From positions 1-47,937 of the forward strand of contig NZ_JABFMP010000042.1 of NCBI RefSeq assembly GCF_013359595.1: 47,937 bases of DNA, given 5' to 3'. Shown in pieces: positions 1 through 8,811 of the stretch. The DNA comes from Pseudomonas sp. C1C7 (lineage in GTDB: Bacteria; Pseudomonadota; Gammaproteobacteria; Pseudomonadales; Pseudomonadaceae). A program made the position numbers and the translations under genes. Each line of letters begins with the position of its first letter. The stretch's first letter is position 1. The notes under the pieces were generated by a model. The model did no database searches and was not told where the DNA came from. It worked only from the letters and a program-made list of their open reading frames with translations.

Positions 1-13
1 AGATTAAATTCCG

Positions 14-47
14 AAACCCCAATTGCGAAAGCAGTTGGGGTTTTGTT
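14..47 (+). terminator. Rho-independent terminator of a gene left of the window
   Basis: AAACCCCAA (14-22) pairs with TTGGGGTTT (35-43). The stem continues inward to a GAAA tetraloop (27-30), and a T-rich run follows. This is a classic intrinsic terminator reading rightward, so it should end a plus-strand gene lying before the window. It could also limit leftward read-through from the oxidoreductase gene at 105-1028. Confidence 0.85.
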
Positions 48-104
48 TTTGCGCGAGAAAAATGGTGCGCGAAAAAAGGGCAGCCCAACGACTGTCCCAG
101 CACA

Positions 105-1028
105 TCAGTGAAACTTCGGCAGTACGTGTTCTGCGATCTCCTCGATGATCTCCCCGACCGGACGTTCGCTACGGCGTAGATGCAGGCCAATATGCTGCAC
201 TCCCGCCTCTCGCAGTGCCTGGAGTTCATCAATCAGCGCCAGGCGCCCGGTGCTTGCGCCGAAGTGAATACGCCGCATCGGCGCATGTGGATTGGCCGCC
301 AGATCCAGATGCACAAAGCTGATGTAAGGCTTGTCACCGCCCACCTCACGCCACAGCCCGACCCGACGACGATGTTCATCCGGCGTCCCCGGATAAGCCA
401 GCCAACCATCCATGTGCTGACCAATCCAGTCTGGAGATTGCTGCCCAAGACCCGCCACCAGCATAGGCGCCGACTGCTCGCGCTCCGGAAGCAGACGCGC
501 ACCCGCCGGCAAACGACCTTCCCCCTGACTGCGCAACAACTCAACCGTCTCGCGAAAAACTTCGCCACGCTGATCGTAATCCACGCCAAACAATGGATAT
601 TCCATCGGCCGATCACCGCTGGCCACGCCCAGCAGCAGGCGTCCATCGCTCAACTCATCGATGCTATTGGCCGACTTGAGCGTCAACCAGGCCTGCCGCA
701 ACGGAAGCACGACCGCCGCCGTCCCCAACATGATGTTGTCGGTAATCCCGGCCAAATAACCCAAGTATGAAAAGGTCTCGAACACCTGCGCAGCATCGCC
801 GAAGTGAGGGTCGTAGACCGGTACATCCCGAACCCACAAGGCACGGAATCCGGATTGGTCAGCCAGGCGCGCCAAGGTGGAGTGCTGTTTCAGATCAGGC
901 ACACCAAAGGGGCGACCCTCGGCAACCCGTAATCGCTGGCCATCACTCGACCAGTCATTATCAAGCGGTAGCTCAAGTCCGATGGAAAACCCTTTCGAAC
1001 CCAGTAATCGTTGAAATCGTGGATGCAT
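105..1028 (-). CDS. LLM-class (luciferase-like) flavin-dependent oxidoreductase
   Basis: The 307-residue product has the bacterial luciferase-like TIM-barrel pattern: an N-terminal FSIGLELPL strand, LADQSGFRALWVRD near residue 60, then MLGTAAVVLPLRQ and the family stretch SIDELSDGRLLLGVASGD around residues 128-145. It resembles the TIGR03571-type luciferase-like oxidoreductases. Enzymes of this class use reduced FMN or F420; in Pseudomonas FMNH2 is the likely cofactor, which is inference, and the substrate is unknown. The ATG at 1028 is chosen because GGAG sits 6 nt upstream; a TTG 21 nt earlier in frame would read through that ribosome site. It is transcribed divergently from the PBP2 gene, with about 230 bp between them and no clear promoter recognised. 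Confidence 0.85.
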   Translation of the reverse strand: MHPRFQRLLGSKGFSIGLELPLDNDWSSDGQRLRVAEGRPFGVPDLKQHSTLARLADQSGFRALWVRDVPVYDPHFGDAAQVFETFSYLGYLAGITDNIMLGTAAVVLPLRQAWLTLKSANSIDELSDGRLLLGVASGDRPMEYPLFGVDYDQRGEVFRETVELLRSQGEGRLPAGARLLPEREQSAPMLVAGLGQQSPDWIGQHMDGWLAYPGTPDEHRRRVGLWREVGGDKPYISFVHLDLAANPHAPMRRIHFGASTGRLALIDELQALREAGVQHIGLHLRRSERPVGEIIEEIAEHVLPKFH

Positions 1029-1262
1029 GAACGTCTCCAAAAAACGCAATAACAGGCATCCAGTATCTCTAGCGCAATCACCAGGAAAAACGCACGAATG
1101 GGAATATCAATCTTGAGTAAATCGCACGAATCTCGACACCAGGTACATTAAAGAAATCTCACAAAGTGACCGGACCGTTTTTGCTATGGTGCAGCTCATT
1201 TTTTCCACGGAATGATTCAAGCCCCAAGGATTGGCGCCTCCTTCAAAAGAGTTGCAACAGAA

Positions 1263-3155
1263 ATGCCCGAAGCAATCCCCATCAAGGACCACGAAAAAGA
1301 GACTCGCCTGGTCAACAAAAGACTGATGGCCTGCGCCCTGTTCGTTGTCGCCATTACCTGTGCGCTGGTAGTGCGCATGTATGTCCTGCAGGTGGTCGAG
1401 TTCGACTATCACTCCACCATCTCCGAAAACAACCGCGTCCACGTCCTGCCGATCACTCCCACCCGTGGGCTGATCTATGACCGCAATGGCGTGGTGCTCG
1501 CGGACAACCGCCCCAGCTACAACCTGACCATCACCCGCGAACGGGCCACTGACGTCAAGCAGGAGCTGGACGAGGTGGTCAACCTGTTGCACCTGCCGCC
1601 TGAAGATCGCACGGTCTTCGACAAGGCCATGAAACAGGCCCGCCACCCATTCGTACCGGTGACGCTCTTCTACGAGTTGACCGAAGAGCAGATCGCGATA
1701 CTGGCCGTAAACGAATTCCGGCTCCCGGGCATCGACGTCGAACCGCAATTCGTGCGCCATTACCCGTACGCAGAACACTTCGCCCATTCCATCGGCTACG
1801 TCGGCCGCATCAATGAGAAAGAATCCAAGACACTGGATTCCGTTGAGTACCGTGGTACGCAATCCATCGGCAAGACCGGCGTGGAAAAATTCTACGAATC
1901 CGAACTGCACGGCCACGTTGGCTACGAGGAAGTCGAGACCAACGCCCAGGGCCGCGTGCTGCGAGTGCTCAAGCACACCGATCCGATTCCGGGCAAAAAC
2001 ATCGTACTGAGTCTCGACGTCAAACTGCAGGAGGCCGCCGAGCAGGCCCTGGGCGATCGTCGCGGCTCTGTCGTCGCACTCGATCCGTCGACCGGTGAAG
2101 TGCTGGCCATGGTCAGCAAACCCAGCTTCGATCCGAACCTGTTCGTCACCGGCATCAGCTTCAAGGAATACGCCGCGCTGCATGACTCCATCGACCGGCC
2201 GCTGTTCAACCGCGTGCTACGCGGCCTCTACGCCCCGGGTTCGACCATCAAGCCGGAAGTGGCCATTGCCGGACTGGACGCCGGCATCGTCACCCCACAG
2301 ACCCGCGTCTTCGACCCCGGCTACTACCAGCTCCCCGACTACGATCACAAGTACCGCAACTGGAACCACAGCGGCGATGGCTGGGTGGACATGGACGCGG
2401 CGATCATGCGCTCCAACGACACCTACTTCTACGATCTGGCCCACAAGCTGGGAATCGATCGCCTGCATGACTACATGGCGATGTTCGGTCTGGGTGAGAA
2501 AGTCTCCCTGGACATGTACGAAGAATCCCCGGGTCTGATGCCTTCCCAGGCCTGGAAGCGCGCCACGCGCCGTCAGGCCTGGTTCCCCGGCGAGACTGTG
2601 ATCCTCGGCATCGGTCAAGGCTACATGCAGGTCACGCCGCTGCAACTGGCCCAGGCCACGGCGCTGATCGCCAACAAAGGCGTGTGGAACCGTCCGCACC
2701 TGGCGCAGACCGTCGATGGCGTCGCGCCTGTGGACGAGCATCCGATGCCGAACATTCTGCTCAAGGACCCTCGCGACTGGGAGCAGGTCAACCACGGCAT
2801 GCAGATGGTGATGCACGATGCCCGCGGGATCGCCCGGGCAGCGGCGGCGGGGGCGCAGTACCGCATCGCCGGCAAGAGCGGCACGGCGCAAGTGGTGGCG
2901 ATCAAGCAGGGCGAGCGCTACAACCGCGAGAAAACCCGCGAGCGTAACCGCGACAACGCCTTGTTCGTCGGCTTCGCTCCGGCGGAACATCCGAAGATCG
3001 TGATTTCGGTGATGATCGAAAACGGTGAGGCCGGTGGTCGCGTTGCCGGCCCCGTGGTGCGGCAGATCATGGACGCCTGGTTACTCGATCAGGACGGTCA
3101 CCTGAAACCGCAATACGCCGCCCCGAGCAAAACCCCGGGCGATCCTCACGTGTAA
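1263..3155 (+). CDS. mrdA: Penicillin-binding protein 2 (peptidoglycan DD-transpeptidase of the elongasome)
   Basis: The 630-residue product is a monofunctional class B PBP, close in length to E. coli PBP2 (633). One N-terminal membrane anchor (ALFVVAITCALVVRMYVLQV) is followed by the dimerisation domain, with RGLIYDRNGVVLADN near residue 70, and the transpeptidase domain. Catalytic motifs are visible: S327-T-I-K (SxxK), S384-N-D, and K538-S-G-T (KTG equivalent). It would cross-link lateral-wall peptidoglycan with RodA in the inner membrane. The start at MPEAIPIKDHEKE matches the family N-terminus; an in-frame ATG at 1212 would add 17 residues with no better ribosome site. No rodA, mltB or rlpA gene is adjacent, so this is likely a second PBP2 copy rather than the housekeeping mrdA-rodA locus, which is inference. 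It is convergent with the LysR gene 13 bp away. Confidence 0.9.
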   Translation: MPEAIPIKDHEKETRLVNKRLMACALFVVAITCALVVRMYVLQVVEFDYHSTISENNRVHVLPITPTRGLIYDRNGVVLADNRPSYNLTITRERATDVKQELDEVVNLLHLPPEDRTVFDKAMKQARHPFVPVTLFYELTEEQIAILAVNEFRLPGIDVEPQFVRHYPYAEHFAHSIGYVGRINEKESKTLDSVEYRGTQSIGKTGVEKFYESELHGHVGYEEVETNAQGRVLRVLKHTDPIPGKNIVLSLDVKLQEAAEQALGDRRGSVVALDPSTGEVLAMVSKPSFDPNLFVTGISFKEYAALHDSIDRPLFNRVLRGLYAPGSTIKPEVAIAGLDAGIVTPQTRVFDPGYYQLPDYDHKYRNWNHSGDGWVDMDAAIMRSNDTYFYDLAHKLGIDRLHDYMAMFGLGEKVSLDMYEESPGLMPSQAWKRATRRQAWFPGETVILGIGQGYMQVTPLQLAQATALIANKGVWNRPHLAQTVDGVAPVDEHPMPNILLKDPRDWEQVNHGMQMVMHDARGIARAAAAGAQYRIAGKSGTAQVVAIKQGERYNREKTRERNRDNALFVGFAPAEHPKIVISVMIENGEAGGRVAGPVVRQIMDAWLLDQDGHLKPQYAAPSKTPGDPHV

Positions 3156-3168
3156 ACAGACGAGAGCT

Positions 3169-4128
3169 TCACAGCACCGGCTCACGAATACTGAGCATGT
3201 GCTGGAAGCTCTCCAGAAACACCGTTTCCGCCTGACTCATCTTCTGCTCGCGATTCCACAGCAGCTGGATATCGAAATCCACCACGCCATTTTCCGGTGG
3301 CAAAGGCCACAGCAGGCCCTGTTCCACATCCCGGCGCACCAGATGCGTCGGCAAACAGCCAATGCCGTAACCTGCGCAGATCAAGCGGTAAATTTCCTCG
3401 AAACTGGTGGAGGAGGCGACGATCTTGCCGGTGAAGCCTTGTTGATCGCGAAACAGTGTCAGCGGTGACAGATTGCCGCCCAGCTGATCACTGGTGAAGC
3501 TGACGAAGTTCTCCGCCGACAACTGCTCCAGGGTCAGGTTCTCCTGCCCGAACAACCGATGCCGCTGGCCACAGAAGTAGGCGTAGGTCTCACGAAACAG
3601 CACCCGTTGTTCCAGTCGCGGTTGCGGCAAACGGCACAGACCGACGCCGACGGTCGCGGTCTTTTGCAGCAGCGAACTGATGATGTTCGAGCTGCCCATC
3701 ACCTCGACTTCCAGTTCGATTTTCGGGTGGGTTTCATGGAAGTCCGCAAGGAATTCATCGTAGTGCCGCGCCTGCACGCCACTGACGGTGAGGATGCGGA
3801 TCTTGCCCACCACGTCGTCATGACGGCTCTCCACCACCGTGCCCAGACGCGAAATATCGCCATAGATATCCGCCGCAATGCGCAGCACTTCCTCACCGGT
3901 TTCCGTGAGATCGAAGCGTCGCCCGCTGCGGGCAATCAGCACGCATTCCAGCTGTTCCTCAAGCCGTTTTAGCGCCTGGCTCACCGCCGACTGCGTGATG
4001 TGCAGCCGAGCGGCGGCGCGGCTCATGCTGCCTTCCTGACCAATCACCAGATAGGTGCGCAGCAAATTCCAGTCAAGCCGGTCATTCAGAAAACGCCGGC
4101 CGACCCAAGGGTTGGCGCCAGAAGACAT
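3169..4128 (-). CDS. LysR-family transcriptional regulator (LysR-1 of the catabolic island)
   Basis: The 319-residue product has an N-terminal winged HTH (FLNDRLDWNLLRTYLVIGQEG, SRAAARLHITQSAVSQALKRLEEQL) followed by a periplasmic-binding-protein-like effector domain, the normal LysR plan. It is clearly paralogous to the regulator at 9805-10722: both share NDRLDWNLLRT, SRAAARLH, VSQALKRLEEQL, ENFVSFTSDQ and the end of the effector domain. The chosen ATG (MSSGANPW) has GGAG 4 nt upstream; the open frame extends further but would overlap the promoter region. It is divergent from the MHS transporter at 4283, the standard arrangement for a LysR protein controlling the adjacent operon. The effector is unknown. 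Confidence 0.9.
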   Translation of the reverse strand: MSSGANPWVGRRFLNDRLDWNLLRTYLVIGQEGSMSRAAARLHITQSAVSQALKRLEEQLECVLIARSGRRFDLTETGEEVLRIAADIYGDISRLGTVVESRHDDVVGKIRILTVSGVQARHYDEFLADFHETHPKIELEVEVMGSSNIISSLLQKTATVGVGLCRLPQPRLEQRVLFRETYAYFCGQRHRLFGQENLTLEQLSAENFVSFTSDQLGGNLSPLTLFRDQQGFTGKIVASSTSFEEIYRLICAGYGIGCLPTHLVRRDVEQGLLWPLPPENGVVDFDIQLLWNREQKMSQAETVFLESFQHMLSIREPVL

Positions 4129-4172
4129 AAAACTCCATGTAGTAGCAGAGCTAATAGTAAGGATAAGGATTT

Positions 4173-4187
4173 GAAAATTGACTAATC
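4173..4187. promoter_or_regulatory. Putative shared operator, copy 1
   Basis: GAAAATTGACTAATC lies in the gap between LysR-1 and the first MHS transporter, ending 95 nt before the transporter ATG. The identical 15-mer lies at 26806-26820, ending 99 nt before the paralogous transporter at 26920. Here it is embedded in an imperfect dyad, GGATT-N12-AATCC (4168-4189), as expected for a LysR binding site. An assignment to LysR-1 is inference. Confidence 0.5.
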
Positions 4188-4282
4188 CTGGCACGGAAGC
4201 GATAAAGCCCACAAGCGCCACAGAGCGCAACCGTCAGCCGCCTTAACACCTGCCCAAAACTATAAGTACACAGGGTCCTTGC

Positions 4283-5584
4283 ATGCACACTACGCCCCAA
4301 CCGCGCCGAGCCGCGGCCGCCGCCTTCATTGGCACGACCATCGAGTTCTACGATTTCTACATCTACGCCACCGCGGCGGCGCTGGTGCTTGGGCAAGTGT
4401 TTTTCCCCAGCAGTGATCCGGTGATGAGCACCCTGGCGGCCTTTGGCAGTTTCGCCGTTGGCTTCATCGCCCGTCCCATGGCCGGGATGGTGTTCGGGCA
4501 TCTGGGCGATCGCCTGGGCCGCAAGAAAATGCTGCTGGTGACCATGGCCCTGATGGGCGTCGCCACGGCGGGCATCGGCATGCTGCCCAGCTACGCCAGC
4601 GTCGGCATCTGGGCCCCCGTGGGCCTGATCGTGCTGCGAGTGATCCAGGGCATTTCCGTTGGCGGCGAGTGGGGCGGTGCGGTGCTGATGGCCAGCGAAC
4701 ATGCGCCGGTCAAACGCAAGACCTTCTACGCATCGTTCGCCCAGCTCGGCAGCCCCGCGGGTTTGCTGCTGGCCCTGATCGCCTTTCGCCTGGTGACGTC
4801 ACTGGAGCCGGATGAATTTCTCGCCTGGGGCTGGCGTCTGCCGTTCCTGTTCAGTGGCGTGTTGATGATGGTCGGGCTGTTGATTCGCTCCGGGGTTCAC
4901 GAGTCGCCGGAGTTCGCCAAGGCGCAGACGAACAACGAGACCGCCAAGTACCCGGTGATGGACGTGATCCGCACCTGCTGGCGGCAGATCCTGTTCGCGG
5001 CCGCCGCCGTGACCATCGGCTCGGCCGGGTTCTTTTTCACCAACACCTTCATGATCACCTACGTGACCCAGTACCAGGGTATCGCGCGCTCGACCATTCT
5101 CGATTGCCTGTTCCTGGTGACCATCATCCAGCTGCTCTCCCAACCGATCTCGGCGCTGCTGGCCGAACGCATCGGCGAAGACCGTTTCCTGAAATTGGTC
5201 GCGCTGCTGTGCATGGTCACGCCGTACCCGATGTTCCTGCTGGTGGGCACGCAAAACATCCTGCTGATGACCCTCGGCATCGCCATGGCCGTGGTGATTC
5301 TGTCGGCGCTGTACGCGGTGATCGCCGGCTACATGACCCAGGCTTTCCCGGTGCATCTGCGTTACTCGGGGATTTCCATCGCTTACCAATTGGCCTGCGC
5401 CGTGGCCGGTGGCACCACGCCGCTGATCGGCACGCTGCTGGCCAGCAAGTTTTCCGGACAATGGTTGCCGCTGGCGGTGTTCTTCACCTTGCTCTCGGCC
5501 CTGTCCCTGATCGGTGTTTGCGGCCTGGCCCGCCTGCGCGCCAACCCGGTCGTCACCCACGCTGTCAAAGAGGTGTATTCGTGA
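4283..5584 (+). CDS. MFS transporter, metabolite:H+ symporter (MHS) type, copy 1
   Basis: The 433-residue product is a 12-helix inner-membrane symporter of the MHS branch (ShiA/ProP/KgtP relatives). It begins RRAAAAAFIGTTIEFYDFYIYATAAALV, carries the MFS signature GHLGDRLGRKK between helices 2 and 3 (residues 72-82), and has VIQGISVGGEWGGAVLM and FAQLGSPAG in the central helices. The family takes up organic acids, often dicarboxylates, aromatic acids or compatible solutes; the substrate cannot be read here. It is the first gene of a tight operon: its TGA overlaps the GTG of the aldolase gene (GTGA). It is strongly similar over its length to the transporter at 26920-28230, and less so to that at 7414-8793. 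Confidence 0.9.
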   Translation: MHTTPQPRRAAAAAFIGTTIEFYDFYIYATAAALVLGQVFFPSSDPVMSTLAAFGSFAVGFIARPMAGMVFGHLGDRLGRKKMLLVTMALMGVATAGIGMLPSYASVGIWAPVGLIVLRVIQGISVGGEWGGAVLMASEHAPVKRKTFYASFAQLGSPAGLLLALIAFRLVTSLEPDEFLAWGWRLPFLFSGVLMMVGLLIRSGVHESPEFAKAQTNNETAKYPVMDVIRTCWRQILFAAAAVTIGSAGFFFTNTFMITYVTQYQGIARSTILDCLFLVTIIQLLSQPISALLAERIGEDRFLKLVALLCMVTPYPMFLLVGTQNILLMTLGIAMAVVILSALYAVIAGYMTQAFPVHLRYSGISIAYQLACAVAGGTTPLIGTLLASKFSGQWLPLAVFFTLLSALSLIGVCGLARLRANPVVTHAVKEVYS

Positions 5585-6336
5585 GTAAACCCGCACACAT
5601 CGACCCGGTCGAATGGCAAGCACGTTGCGAACTGGCGGCACTGTATCGCCTGGTCGCGCACTTTCGCATGACCGATCTGATCGACACCCACATCACCCTG
5701 CGCATACCCGGGCCGGAGCATCATTTCCTGATCAACCGCTACGGGGTGATCTTCGACCGCATGCGTGCTTCGGATCTGGTGCGCATCGACCAGGAAGGCC
5801 GCGTGGTGGACCCTGAATACACAGGCCATCGGGTCAATGCCGCAGGCTTCGTGATTCATTCGGCGATCCACATGGCGCGCCCGGACCTGAACTGTGTGAT
5901 CCACACCCACACCGCTGCGGGCATGGCGGTGGCGGCGCAGAAACAGGGCCTGCTGCCGATCACCCAGCACGCGCTGAAGTTCTACGGCAAGCTGGCCTAT
6001 CACACCTACGAAGGTATCGCCTTGTCGCTGGACGAGCGTGAGCGTCTGATCGCCGACCTCGGCCCGCATCGGGCGATGATCCTGCGCAACCACGGCTTGC
6101 TGGTCGGTGGCTCGAGCGTGGCCCAGGCCTTTCAGGAAATTCACTTTCTGGAGCGTGCCTGCCAGGCGCAGGTCCAGGCGCTGGCCGGTGGTTCGGAGCT
6201 GCATTACCCCTCGCCGGAAGTCTGCGCGCACACCGCCGAGCAGTTCGACCGCGATGAGCAGGACAACATCATCGACCTGGCGTGGCAGGCGGCTTTGACC
6301 CTGATCGAATCCCAGCGTGAGTCCTATCAGTCATGA
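5581..6336 (+). CDS. Class II aldolase/adducin-family protein
   Basis: The 251-residue product belongs to the fuculose-1-phosphate aldolase/ribulose-phosphate epimerase/adducin family. Three zinc-ligand histidines are visible: H108 and H110 in CVIHTHTA, and H171 in ILRNHGLLVGG. Members cleave or epimerise sugar phosphates or sugar acids, or act as decarboxylases. The GTG start at 5581 overlaps the transporter stop, and the gene overlaps the following dehydrogenase by ATGA, so the three are probably translationally coupled. An aldolase beside a 2-hydroxyacid dehydrogenase suggests breakdown of a hydroxylated or branched organic acid in the cytoplasm. That is inference, and the real substrate is unknown. 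Confidence 0.88.
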   Translation: MSKPAHIDPVEWQARCELAALYRLVAHFRMTDLIDTHITLRIPGPEHHFLINRYGVIFDRMRASDLVRIDQEGRVVDPEYTGHRVNAAGFVIHSAIHMARPDLNCVIHTHTAAGMAVAAQKQGLLPITQHALKFYGKLAYHTYEGIALSLDERERLIADLGPHRAMILRNHGLLVGGSSVAQAFQEIHFLERACQAQVQALAGGSELHYPSPEVCAHTAEQFDRDEQDNIIDLAWQAALTLIESQRESYQS

Positions 6337-7262
6337 ATACCGTGGTCCTGCTGTCCCGCGACAATGTGCTGCTCAAGCAACTGCAGGCCGCGTTCGCCCG
6401 CAGTGCACCGCAACTGACCACGGTGCTGGCCGATGACCCGCGGGCCGTCGACGCACAGATGGCCGCGTGTTGGTTTCCGTTGCCGGGCAGCCTTGCAGTG
6501 TTGCCCAACCTGCAGGTGATTCACTCGGTGGCGGCCGGCATCGATCACCTGGATCACGACCCGTCGTGCCCGGACCTGCCGATCTGCCGCGTGGTCGATC
6601 CCGGCCATCGCCAGGGCATGACCGAGTACGTGCGCTGGGCGGTGATTCACTATCACCGGGGCTTCGATCAGGTGCTGGCGCAACAGCGCGAGCAGCGCTG
6701 GGAGCGGCCGCTGCAACAGACGGCGGGGCAGTTCAAAGTCGGCGTGATGGGGCTCGGTTCGCTGGGCAGCGCCATCGCCCTGGACCTGGTCGCAGCCGGT
6801 TACGACATACGCGGCTGGGCGCGACGCTGCAAGGATCTGCCGGGCGTGCGCACCTTCGCCGGGGCGCAGGAACTGAACGGTTTTCTCGACGGCGTCGAGT
6901 TGCTGATCAACCTGTTGCCGCTGACCAATGAGACCCGCGGCATTCTCGGGCGCGACACTTTCGAAAAGCTGGCCAACGGCGCGGTCCTGGTCAATTGCGG
7001 TCGTGGCGGTCACCTGAATATCGACGACCTCGAACAGGCACTGACCCGAGGACAGCTGCGCGGCGCCTTGCTGGATGTCTTCGAGCAGGAACCGCTGCCG
7101 GTCGACGACCGCCTGTGGACGATGCCCGGCGTCACTATCACCCCGCACATGGCCTCGGCAGCTTCCCATGACTGCATTGCCGAACAGGTGGCGGAAAACT
7201 TCCGTCGATTGCATGTCGGCGAGCCGTTATTGAATTGCGCCGACCGCCTTTTGGGTTATTGA
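6333..7262 (+). CDS. D-isomer-specific 2-hydroxyacid dehydrogenase (GhrA-like glyoxylate/hydroxypyruvate reductase family)
   Basis: The 309-residue product has the two-domain D-2-hydroxyacid dehydrogenase fold. The nucleotide-binding motif is G140-L-G-S-L-G145, and the catalytic residues are in place: R224 (NCGRGG), E253 (EQEPLP) and H272 (ITPHMAS). The N-terminal half has the GhrA-type VIHSVAAGIDHLD substrate-loop pattern. It should interconvert a 2-oxoacid and a D-2-hydroxyacid with NAD(P)H in the cytoplasm. Its start overlaps the aldolase stop (ATGA), so it probably handles the aldolase product or substrate. It ends the first sub-operon; 151 bp then separate it from the second transporter. 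Confidence 0.9.
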   Translation: MNTVVLLSRDNVLLKQLQAAFARSAPQLTTVLADDPRAVDAQMAACWFPLPGSLAVLPNLQVIHSVAAGIDHLDHDPSCPDLPICRVVDPGHRQGMTEYVRWAVIHYHRGFDQVLAQQREQRWERPLQQTAGQFKVGVMGLGSLGSAIALDLVAAGYDIRGWARRCKDLPGVRTFAGAQELNGFLDGVELLINLLPLTNETRGILGRDTFEKLANGAVLVNCGRGGHLNIDDLEQALTRGQLRGALLDVFEQEPLPVDDRLWTMPGVTITPHMASAASHDCIAEQVAENFRRLHVGEPLLNCADRLLGY

Positions 7263-7314
7263 ACTCACTGTTATTGAAGCAAGCGTTACTCCAACAACAA
7301 CCAAGCCCTGCGAA

Positions 7315-7340
7315 CTCGCCCACTTAATTAGTTGGGCGAG
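7315..7340. promoter_or_regulatory. 26-bp near-palindrome upstream of the second MHS transporter
   Basis: CTCGCCCA (7315-7322) and TGGGCGAG (7333-7340) form an 8-bp perfect inverted repeat around an AT-rich centre containing TAATTA. It lies 74-99 nt before the ATG at 7414. No T-run follows, so a terminator is unlikely. An operator for one of the two LysR proteins, or an attenuator hairpin between sub-operons, is possible. The function is inferred only from position. Confidence 0.4.
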
Positions 7341-7413
7341 CCATAACAACACACTTCGCCTCAACCGTTTTACTGCCAGTTCAAAACAATTAAATAAATT
7401 CCTGGAGACAGTG

Positions 7414-8793
7414 ATGAGCGATCTATCGTCCGCAGAAAAGTCCGGCGCACCGCCGCACGTTGCCATCAGCATGAAGAAAGTCGCGGTGGCCAGCGTGATC
7501 GGCACCACCGTGGAGTGGTACGACTTGTTCGTGTTTGCCACGGCCTCGGCGCTGGTATTCAACAAAGTGTTCTTCCCGGATTTCGTGCCGCTGATCGGCA
7601 CGCTGCTGGCCTTCGGCACGTTCGCGTCGGCGTATCTTGCACGGATTGTCGGCGCGGCATTGTTCGGGCATTTCGGGGACCGTTTGGGACGCAAGTCGAT
7701 GCTGTTGATTTCGCTGCTGACCATGGGCGCCGCCACTTTCGCCATCGGCCTGTTGCCAGACTTTGCCACCATCGGCATCTGGGCGCCGATCCTGTTGCTG
7801 CTGCTCAGGGTCGTTCAAGGATTGGCCCTGGGCGGCGAGTGGGGCGGAGCGGTGTTGATGGCGGTGGAACATGCGCCGGCCAACAAGCGTGGCCTCTACG
7901 GTTCCTGGGTGCAGATCGGAGTGCCCGCCGGGACCCTGATCGCCAACCTGGCCTTCCTGCTGATTGCCGCCTGCATGTCCCCCGAAGACCTGTTGGCCTG
8001 GGGCTGGCGCATTCCGTTTCTGGCCAGCGTGCTGTTGATTGCCGTCGGTTTGTACATCCGCCTGAACATCTCGGAAACCCCGGCCTTCAACAAGGTCAAG
8101 CAAGCCGACGTGCAGGTGAAAATGCCGCTGGCCGAAGTGTTCCGCAAGTACTGGAAGCAAGTGGTGCTGGGCGGCGTCGCGACCATGTCCACCGGCGCAT
8201 CGTTCAACATCATCGTCGCCTTCGGCCTGACCTACGGCACGCAGAACCTGGGCTTCAGTCGCAGCCTGATGCTCGGCGTGGTACTGCTGTCCTGCGCCTG
8301 GTGCATCGTCATGTTGCCGGTGTTCGGTGCGCTCCCCGACCGCTTCGGGCGCAAGCCGATCATCGTCGGCGGCATCCTCGCCGAAGCGCTGGTGGCGTTC
8401 CCGATGTTCTGGTTGATGGACACCAAAGAGCTGTCCTTGGTGGTCTTCGGCTACCTGTTGCTGATGACCGCGTTTGCCGCCAACTACGGCCCCATCGCGA
8501 CTTTCCTTGCCGAACTGTTCGGCACCCGCGTGCGCTATTCCGGGTTGTCCATCAGCTACATGCTCTCCGGCCTGCTCGGCAGCGCGGCTACGCCAATCGT
8601 CACCACCGCCTTGCTGGCCGCTACCGGCAAAGGCTCATCGGTGGCTTGGTACATGATCGGCGCCGCGCTGATTTCCCTGGTGGCGCTGTTGCTGCTGACC
8701 GAGACCTTCAAGCAGGACATCAGCGAAATCCCCGAAGCCGCCGCCAAAGACGACACGACCCTCGACAAACCTTTCAAATCGGCTGCGGCCTGA
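7414..8793 (+). CDS. MFS transporter, MHS type, copy 2
   Basis: The 459-residue product is another 12-helix MHS-family proton symporter of the inner membrane. Landmarks are VASVIGTTVEWYDLFVFATASAL at the N-terminus, GHFGDRLGRKSML between helices 2 and 3, and LRVVQGLALGGEWGGAVLMAVEHAP. It is more distant from copies 1 and 3, which resemble each other. The ATG at 7414 is chosen because GGAG (7404-7407) sits 6 nt upstream; a GTG one codon earlier would be too close. It begins the second sub-operon, followed by RidA-like and RraA-like genes, and probably brings in a different intermediate of the same pathway. Confidence 0.9.
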   Translation: MSDLSSAEKSGAPPHVAISMKKVAVASVIGTTVEWYDLFVFATASALVFNKVFFPDFVPLIGTLLAFGTFASAYLARIVGAALFGHFGDRLGRKSMLLISLLTMGAATFAIGLLPDFATIGIWAPILLLLLRVVQGLALGGEWGGAVLMAVEHAPANKRGLYGSWVQIGVPAGTLIANLAFLLIAACMSPEDLLAWGWRIPFLASVLLIAVGLYIRLNISETPAFNKVKQADVQVKMPLAEVFRKYWKQVVLGGVATMSTGASFNIIVAFGLTYGTQNLGFSRSLMLGVVLLSCAWCIVMLPVFGALPDRFGRKPIIVGGILAEALVAFPMFWLMDTKELSLVVFGYLLLMTAFAANYGPIATFLAELFGTRVRYSGLSISYMLSGLLGSAATPIVTTALLAATGKGSSVAWYMIGAALISLVALLLLTETFKQDISEIPEAAAKDDTTLDKPFKSAAA

Positions 8794-8811
8794 CTCAAGG
8801 AACCCATCAGC

